Below, one piece after another: positions 57,021-64,000 of a stretch of DNA of 64,000 bases; the first letter of the stretch is position 1, and the number at the start of each line of letters is the position of its first letter. Made by a program: the position numbers and the translations under genes. The stretch comes from Diorhabda sublineata. Taxonomy: Eukaryota > Arthropoda > Insecta > Coleoptera > Chrysomelidae. The DNA lies in the NCBI RefSeq assembly GCF_026230105.1, contig NC_079483.1, positions 4,209,312-4,273,311 on the forward strand, given 5' to 3'. The notes beneath the pieces are model-generated. The model made no database searches. It was not told the DNA's origin and was given only the letters and a program-made list of their open reading frames with translations.

Positions 57021-58027
57021 ACAGGGTGTTCCAAAATTATCTTTATAACTTTAAAAATTTATAATTTCGAACATAAACAAGATATTTATATTCTATCTTT
57101 TGCATGTTTTTTTCAATAGGCTAAGCAGTTATAAGTGAAGATGTGGACACCACAACAGAAAGCTCAATGCGAGTCATGGTTCATAGAGACGAAATCAGAT
57201 ACACAGGTTCAGAAAAACTTTCGTCAGGCTTCTTCATAAACAGTTGCGTCTGTATGCCTATAAGGTACATTATTTCTGGAGGCCCTGTTAGCAACAGATC
57301 GACCAAAACGTGTGGAATTTGTCGTAGACATGTTACAACGTATTGAGCATGATGAAGATTTATTGAAATAGGTTGGTTTCAGTGATGAGGTCACGTTTCA
57401 TGTGTCTAGTACAATAAACCCCACATGCAGTAGTCGAGCTTCAACGAGACAGCACAAAGGTAAATGTGTGGTGTGCGCTTATGCACAACAAAATCATTGG
57501 TCCTTTCTTTTTCATAGAAACCACAGTTACTGGCTGCGTGTACTTGGATATGCTTCAAAACTTTGCTCTTCCTCAGTTGGAAGAATTACATCCGATTTTT
57601 TAGTTCCAACAGGATGGTGCACAACCACACTGGTTTACAGTAGTTCGCGAAACTTTTCCCAACCAATAGATTGGACGGGATGGCTCAATTCCATGGCCAC
57701 CAAGATCTCCGGACATAACACCCCTCGACTTCTTCTTGTGGGGTTATTTAAAGGACATTGTTTACTAGACACCGGTTAATGACATTTATGATTTGAAACC
57801 CCGCATTACACAAGCTTTTGGTATAATCACAGGCGACATGTTACAGCGTACCTGGCTTGATTACAGACTGGAAGTGCTTAGTGCCACCAATAGTGCGCAT
57901 ATTGAAGTGTTCTAAAAAAACTTTATTACTTGCAGTAATACATGTAAAAGACAGAATATAAATATCTTGTTTATGTTCGAAGTTATGAATTTTTGAAGTT
58001 GTAAAGATAACTTTGGAATACCCTGTA
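57021..58027 (+). mobile_element. DUF4817-type transposon with ~70-bp terminal inverted repeats
   Basis: ACAGGGTGTTCC at 57021 is mirrored by GGAATACCCTGT ending at 58027, and inverted similarity continues inward for about 70 bases (GAACATAAACAAGATATTTA against TAAATATCTTGTTTATGTTC). The coding region starts near 57142, MWTPQQKAQCESWFIETKSD, and continues QVQKNFRQASS, then after a deletion MLQRIEHDEDLL, GFSDEVTFHVSSTINPT (first Asp), PTVTGCVYLDMLQNFALPQL, LQQDGAQPH-like and ITPLDFFLWGYLKD blocks and MLQRTWLDYRLEVL. Frameshifts inactivate it, but the ends are intact. Confidence 0.8.
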
Positions 58028-58504
58028 AACCTTCGGTCAGTTTACTAATTATATTTTATTCTCTTAGCCAGTTTTGAATTCAAATTATAATTTTAGATGT
58101 TCAAAAATCGTTCTTGGAGGAATGTATGTGCAAAACATATTCTGAACAAAGCATGTACACTTGAAGACCACGAACGAGGCTATTACCTAGTACAGAGGGT
58201 GTCGGTTTAATATGTGACAATTTTTTCGCTTCAATTTAAACATGTCGTAACTTGATAAGACTAGTATGATGTGTATAATTGCTTAAATTTATTTTAATCA
58301 TTCTCTCTCTCTCAAATATATAACGTTGCAAAATTACTAGAAGAAAAGGAGAGTAATAAGAGAAGCAAAAAGTAAATGGCGGAAGGAACAGTGAAGATAT
58401 GTTTACAAGAACAGCACGATGAGTATAAACTGAACACGAAAATAAAATAAACATCTAGAATATATAGAAAAAAGACCTTCTCTAATATACAGAATGAACA
58501 AGGA

Positions 58505-58925
58505 CAAAAAACACGTAATAAGGATTGATATAGAGGAGAAAAATCTCTTCCTCTTCATACACCTGCAGATGGAACAATCTTCGTCTTCTTTTGAGACGGT
58601 TCTTTCTTTTCATCCCATTTCATCCCCCTGTTTTGTATCTGGTGGAACTTACGTCTGCCAGAAACCAAAATCTACAATAAAGCGAATATCGAGTACAAAA
58701 AATACTTAATAAGGATTCATATAAAAGAGAGAGATCTCTTCTTCTTCATACGTCTTTAGCTTCTTTGGAGACGGTTTTTTTTCTCAGTATATCGTTTTTT
58801 TTTCGGGTGTAAGGTGATGAACTTACGTTTGCTAGGATCCAAGAACAAAAAAAAATGAATATCGAGCACAAAATAACCACGTAATAAGATTTCATATCGA
58901 AGATCTTTTCTTCTTCAAACTTTTG
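58505..58925 (+). repeat. Imperfect tandem array, period about 175-190 bp
   Basis: Three starts of the form AATAAG(G)ATT-CATAT (58516, 58707, 58883) each follow a GAATATCGAG-CACAAAA-type segment and precede a TC-rich palindromic piece (AGAGAGATCTCTTCTTCTTC in copy 2). About 2.4 units. No coding capacity. Confidence 0.6.
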
Positions 58926-59234
58926 ATAGTAAAATTCAATAATTTGCAAGCGTTTTTCGTTCGTAAGTCGATTCATGATTAAATTATAGACCAAATTGAA
59001 CAAGTTTGACAGTGACACAAGACACGATTCACGAGTGATTTATCAAAAACAGTGTTGCTAAAAAGATACCAGCAAAAAATCACTCGTTAAAAAGAACTGA
59101 AGCTAAACAGGATGCGGATTAACGGGTCACTTCTAAAAGAATGCACGCTGAGTAGGAAAGAGATCTGAAACAATTTAGAGAGAGTCTTAAGGCGGTATTA
59201 AGATTACTTAAATATGAAATAGATACGAGGATGT

Positions 59235-60465
59235 ATTGATATCTAGTTAGCCTAGACTAGTTCCGTGCATAAACAAAATATTGCGTTACCATAGCAACGA
59301 ACAATAATTTATTACAAGTGTTAGTGTAAAGTTTGACGTCAAAAAAGTAAAACAGAGTTACGCAATAAATTAAAAGTGAAAAGACGTCCATCGAAATTGT
59401 GAAAATGGAAAGATTAGAGTATCGAGTCATCATCAAGTACCTGTATTTAGAAGGGTTAAGAGGTAAGCAGATTTACGAAGATATGCTTAATTCCCTTGGT
59501 GATCAATGTCCTTCGTATGCGACCGTGAAAAATTGGACTGCAAGCTTCAAAAGAGGTAAATTTTCCATTGAAGATGATGACCGATCGGGAAGGCCAGTTT
59601 CTGTGTCAGTCCCCGAAAATATCGATGCAGTTCATGACATGATTTTATCAAACCGTCGAATTTAGTTGAAACGTTTATCTGAAGCACTGAATATTTCATA
59701 CGAACGCATTCATCATATAGTTCACGTCTATTTGAACATGAGAAAAATTGCTGCAAAATTGATACCCAAATGTTTGAATGTTGACCAAAAGCGTTCGATC
59801 TGTGCTCGATTTAAAAACGATGTAGACTTCTTAAACCGAATTGTTACTATTGATGAGACTTGGGTACATTTCTACGATCCAGAAACAAAGCAAAAATCGA
59901 TGGAATGACGACACTCTGGTTCTCCAAGACCTAAGAATTTTCGTGTACCAAAATTCTGCTGAAAAAGTTCTTGCTTAAGTTTTTTGACATTGCCATGGAG
60001 TAATTGTGATTGTTTTTTTGTATAATGGTTGAACAATAACTGGAGATTACTATTCGACATTACTGGTCCTCTCTAGGGTAAAAAATTAAAGAGAAAAGAC
60101 GCGGAAAGCTATCCAAAGGTGTTTTGTTGCTGCACACAAATCTCATGTTGCCATGTAAAAAATTCGTGATTTAGGGTTTGAATTACTAGAACACTCCCCT
60201 TATTCACCAGATTTGGCTCCGTCGGACTATCATCACTTTTCTCAACCGAAAAAAAGTTTAAAAGGTCGTAAATTTTCTTCCAACTAGGAGGTAATAAAAG
60301 CTGTGGAGGTCTGGTTAGGTTGCAGAACAAGGAGAAACATTTTTTTTGAAAGGTCTAGATACGTTGCAGGTTCGCTGTAATAAATGTATCCAATTAAGAG
60401 GAGAATATGTTGAGTAATAAAATCTTTTGACATTGAAATTTTGTTTGGTTCTATAGTAGACAGAA
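59235..60465 (+). mobile_element. Mariner, family M1, nearly full length
   Basis: Bounded by GTTAGCCTAGACTAGTTCC (about 59247) and TTTGGTTCTATAGTAGA (about 60460). Contains the least damaged transposase frame of this family in the window, with non-coding leaders at both sides. Confidence 0.75.
59405..59908 (+). pseudogene. Mariner M1 transposase, N-terminal half with an in-frame TAG
   Basis: From MERLEYRVIIKYLYLEGL the frame shows the first helix-turn-helix (59405-59560), a DDRSGRPVSVSVPENIDAVH linker, then an in-frame TAG at 59663-59665, after which LKRLSEALNISYERIHHIVH (second helix-turn-helix), PKCLNVDQKRSICAR and NRIVTIDETWVHFYDPETKQ (first catalytic Asp) continue in the same frame. It ends at TGA (59906-59908) and degenerates, although LEHSPYSPDLAPSDYHHF can be read further on. 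Not functional. Confidence 0.8.
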
Positions 60466-61265
60466 AGAAGGACGCAAAAACGAATTTAAGGTTAAGGAAA
60501 GATAAGATGGATGCTGAACATCTAGAACAAGACAAAAGCTTTTTAGAAATTAAATGAAAATCATGAATCTTCTTTGTTGCTAAATATTGGAACTGTTTTT
60601 GTTCTTGCTTCTGTAAATATTTCAATTCCCTGATTCTTGCTTTCTATCACTGTGAGGAGCACTGAGATTGTAATTTTCTTTAACTCCATATATAACTTTA
60701 CTAGTGGTAATAGTAATGGGAACAACGTCTATTACGAATTTTCTAGTTCTGTTTCTAGTTTTGCGATTTTGCATTGCTATCGTTTCCAACAGGAAACACA
60801 CACACGAAGATTCAACATATTGTACATGGATTGTAGGTTTATCTTCACACATTATTCCAACTTCTTCTCTTCATTCATTCATCTTCATTAAATTAATGGA
60901 AAACTTTAAATAATCTAAATTTTCCATAGATAATTCATTGAAATATATAGAAATTATCCATATAAATAATTCTTCTACTTCATTATTCTCACTAAATGTA
61001 CCATCTAAATAAAATATATTTATTTTATAATTCTTTCTTCCAATCTACAATGCTTATTATAAAAATAGACTTTCTGAAATGCTTTTTCCAACAAAACCTC
61101 ACTTCTCCAAATATTTCCAATAGTGTGTTTCGTGGCAAGCATTTTTTAATTGTGTAAGGATCGATTTTTCGTCGCTCACGAGACTCTTTTGAATTTTTCA
61201 TTATCACAGAATTCACATAAGACTGCACCTTACAATTTGCATTCAATTAAACTATTAAGAATAAG
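60466..61265. other. Non-coding, nothing recognised
   Basis: Overlapping short frames on both strands without motifs. Confidence 0.35.
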
Positions 61266-61269
61266 ATTC

Positions 61270-62460
61270 ATCAATGTAATCTCCTTCAAAAGCAATACAA
61301 TTATTCTAACGCTTCTCTAACTCTCGTTTCCGTGCTCGTAAAAAGATTTGTCTTTTGTCTAGAAATTGTTTCTTCATTTGGGCTGAATATCTTAGCGGCG
61401 AGCATTTTTTTGAGATTAGCGAATAGCTAGTAATCACTGGGAGCCAGATATGGACTATACAGTGGGTGAGGGAGCAATCCGAAGTGTAATTCTTTCAATT
61501 CAACCATCATTGACATCGACTTGTGAATCCGTGCATTGTCTTGGTGAAACACTCGTTTTTTCTTCGACTTAAGAGACCGTTTTACCTTGATTTTTGCATT
61601 CTAACGATCCTCAACTCTATATAGTACTTGCTATTCATTGTCTCTTCCTTTCGGAGATAGTCGATGAGCAATATTCTAAGCGAATACCAAAATACTGAAG
61701 CCATAACTTTCCCAGCTGATTGTTGTACTTTTGGACGCTTCGGACGTGGTTCACCGTCTGCAGTTCACTCAGATGATGATTGTTTTAATTCCGGAGTGTA
61801 GTGATGGATCCATCTTTCATCTATTGTCACATATCGACGAAAAAAATCTGATTTATTACGTGAGAACATGCCCAAACACTGCTTTGAATCATCAACACGT
61901 TGTTTTTGATCGACTGTTAGTAAACGCGGCACCCACCTAAAAAAGCTTCCTCATGGTCAAATGTTCATGCTTAATTGTAAACTCACTGCCTTCTGATATC
62001 TTTCCCGGCCTCAGCAATCACATGAAATTTCAATGTACGATTAGAAATAACCAATTTGTGGACTTGTGGATGTTTTCTGGAGTAACCACTTCAATTTGGA
62101 TGACCAGAACGTTCACCATCATCGGCGTTTGTACGAACACGTTTAAATTCAGCAAACCAATAACAATTGGTTCTTTTTGATGAAGAAGAATCCGGATAAC
62201 GCGTTCAAAGCCATTTCTGAGCTTGTACAATATTTTTTTTCATCAAGAAGCAATGATAAATTAAAACACACGAAATTATTTGAATCTATTGTTTTGAAAA
62301 TATCAAAAGTAGCTTCACTTAAATGGCTGTCACTTTTTTCTGACTAATCGAAATGTTATGACATTTGACACATAGTCTTTCGAACGTTGATACTTCATAA
62401 AAGTCATATGGATTTGACAATGGCAGCGCCATCTGTGTGTCAGTCACACGATTTATTGAG
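61270..62460 (-). mobile_element. Mariner relic, family M2, close to full length
   Basis: Minus strand in order: a MAFERVIRILLHQKEPIVIG-like first helix-turn-helix region (62230), VVTPENIHKSTNWLF, HEHLTMRKLF and RRLTVDQKQRVDDSKQCLG, RYVTIDERWIHHYTPELKQ-type first catalytic block, a KSAGKVMASVFWYS remnant, and at the left end SDYWLFANLKKMLAAKIFS. TIR CACACGATTTATTGAGTGATG near 62447 matches 23128. Several stops. Confidence 0.7.
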
Positions 62461-62484
62461 TGATGTTATATGTTATTCTCCCAT

Positions 62485-62640
62485 TCAGTAAGGATTCTCA
62501 TTGGATTAATAGCGGCAATTTTGACTATTATCATTATTGTGAATTGTAAATTTGCTCTCGTCAGAAAACAAAACATCAAGACCAAATTGTTATGTAATAT
62601 TGACATCAATTTTTCATAAATAAACGTTTTCCTATCGAAA
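62485..62640 (-). mobile_element. DUF4817-type transposon scrap
   Basis: Minus strand reads FGLDVLFSDESKFTIHNNDN followed by a Y-W-S-N-E-N-P-x-W-M-like end, the region just after the first catalytic Asp in these transposases. Confidence 0.5.
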
Positions 62641-63560
62641 TCATCTTAGCATTGATACGATTTTTTTCCGTCTCAAGTCAGGCTCAAACTCCAACACAAT
62701 GTCATTAGTCAATTCCAATTTAAAAAAAGAAATACAATCAAAAGGTTTATACAATTGATCGAGGTTTTTAACTTTTGATCGACTAAAAAAAAGAAACCAA
62801 CGAGTGACAAATAATTGTCCAAGAATCGTTTGAGTTTGACCAAGCTCGCGAAACTGCTTTTCTATTTTGCTAATTGTTTCTCAAGATCTGGACGGTAAGT
62901 TTCTGTGAAATGTGCGAGCAAATTCCAATTGCGTGCTTTATCCATAACTAATAATTTGTAAAATGGTTTCTTTGGAATTCTTGGAATTAAAATATAACAA
63001 AACATTTGTAAATGAGTATTTATTGAAAGAAATCTCTGTACTATTATTAAGTTTTGCATTAGAATTTAGGGTTCATCACATAAATATAGACTAAAACACG
63101 GAAAAGTTTATATAAAATGCACTGGACAACCATAGAGTCAGAAAGTTAACATTTTGTTTTGTTTTGATCCATGCATGTGTAGATATTACAAATGATTTCA
63201 CCTTTATCAAATTCCATCGTCAAAGTTCATTGATTTCACAGTTGCCAGACTATTTTAATTTTATTTATAAGAGTAATAATTACAACGTTGACCCGCTTTT
63301 TGAATAAACCGATTCGACAAGGAAATAACATGTATACACTAAATATAACGTAAGCATTTCAAGTAAATAGCATAACAGTATAATATTTTGTACGTGTTAA
63401 ACTAACAACACAAACACCTTTTGTGGTGAAATATGAAGATCACGTGCTCTTTGTAATTCACACTTCACTAAAAATTTGATAAAACTTGACAGCTGTCTTT
63501 TCTTTCGCATAATAAATAACGAGTTAATGCATTGTGTTTTAGGCCCGATAGGATACCAGA
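62641..63560. other. Non-coding, nothing recognised
   Basis: No supported gene, RNA or repeat. Confidence 0.35.
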
Positions 63561-63564
63561 TCTG

Positions 63565-64000
63565 GCTATTAAATAACGAGGCTGTTTACGAAAAAAGGTT
63601 TTATTATAAAAATTATTCTACATTCGGATGTTCCCCTTCAATATATTCCCTTCCCCTCACCACACACCTTTCCATACGTTTTTTCTATTGATCGAAGTCT
63701 TCATTGGTGAGGAGCTCCTAAACTCTGCCATTTTTTGCTTTACCGCTTCCATCGACTCAAATCGGGTCCCTTTCAAAGCAGATCTTTTTCTAACGTTTCA
63801 AGGAAATATGAGCAGATCCTTTGACGTGAGAGCTTTTGGTCGGAAGTCAGATTTTTTGGCACCAGCTTCGAATAGACTTTTGTCATGTGTAATTCCTCGT
63901 GTAAAATTATTCTGTTTCTTTATCGACGTTTTCAGCCTCAGCAATCATCCGGATGCTGATTCGACGAACTGCACGCTCAATTTGGTTGATTTTGGTTACT
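63565..64000 (-). mobile_element. SETMAR-type mariner, cut by the window edge
   Basis: Begins with a terminal sequence GTTTACGAAAAAAGGTTTTA similar to the end at about 8330-8350. The minus strand then encodes the family C-terminus in broken frames (EYIEGEHPNVE, a R-x-x-R-M-E-R block, and LKGTRFESMEAVKQKMAEFR), and near 63940 an E-R-A-V-R-R-I-S-I-R-M-I-A-E-A-E-like helix-turn-helix, so the middle of the transposase is deleted. Confidence 0.65.

Noticed and set aside
1..64000. CRISPR arrays, operons, bacterial promoters or terminators
   Set aside because: No regularly spaced repeats of that kind; spliced genes and eukaryotic transposons show this is nuclear insect DNA.

Overview
This is an A+T-rich piece of an insect nuclear genome. 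Evidence for that is multi-exon genes with GT-AG introns, a Copia retrotransposon primed by an internal site of initiator tRNA-Met, many mariner, Tc1, hAT and jockey-like relics of types common in insects, and short runs of the insect telomere unit TTAGG. A beetle or similar insect is likely, but the order cannot be fixed from this sequence.

Only two host genes are supported. On the minus strand at 1589-4062 lies the first coding exon (813 codons) of a PEAK1/PRAG1-type pseudokinase scaffold. It opens with a W-K-x3-C-x2-C-F-K motif, continues through a long acidic and proline-rich disordered region, and ends on a clean splice donor. The pseudokinase domain itself is not in the window. On the plus strand at 33434-37300 lies a complete two-exon gene for an LRRC23-like axonemal radial-spoke protein (405 codons plus stop). 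Its single intron holds a mariner copy and a Penelope-like segment with a canonical hammerhead ribozyme core.

The rest is mobile-element sediment. The one young element is a Copia LTR retrotransposon at 27536-32443 (minus strand). It has 340-bp LTRs differing at one noticed base, a 5-bp ATTGG target duplication, a primer site and polypurine tract, and full gag and pol. Its only visible anomaly is a change of frame between gag and the protease motif. Around it are old, broken copies of at least six mariner families, several DUF4817-type transposons, two Tc1 relics, a hAT, a pogo/Tigger tail, Crypton-like fragments, a Helitron-type 3' end, four to five LINE pieces (some nested), and a transposon-associated gene of the 'YICGEF' type.

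Less ordinary structures are: two opposite-orientation copies (11126-12264 and 20246-21682) of a TIR family with ~55-bp terminal repeats, one carrying a small Cys/His-rich spliced-looking ORF; two copies of a foldback family (14278-15000 and 52660-53050); a nuclear 18S rRNA fragment (25619-~25960) missing a normally invariant segment; a 210-bp tandem duplication (12865-13284); a ~180-bp tandem array (58505-58925); and a 36-bp minisatellite with a TTAGG run (38200-38297). The genes do not form a pathway: the window is two unrelated host genes in a transposon-rich stretch.
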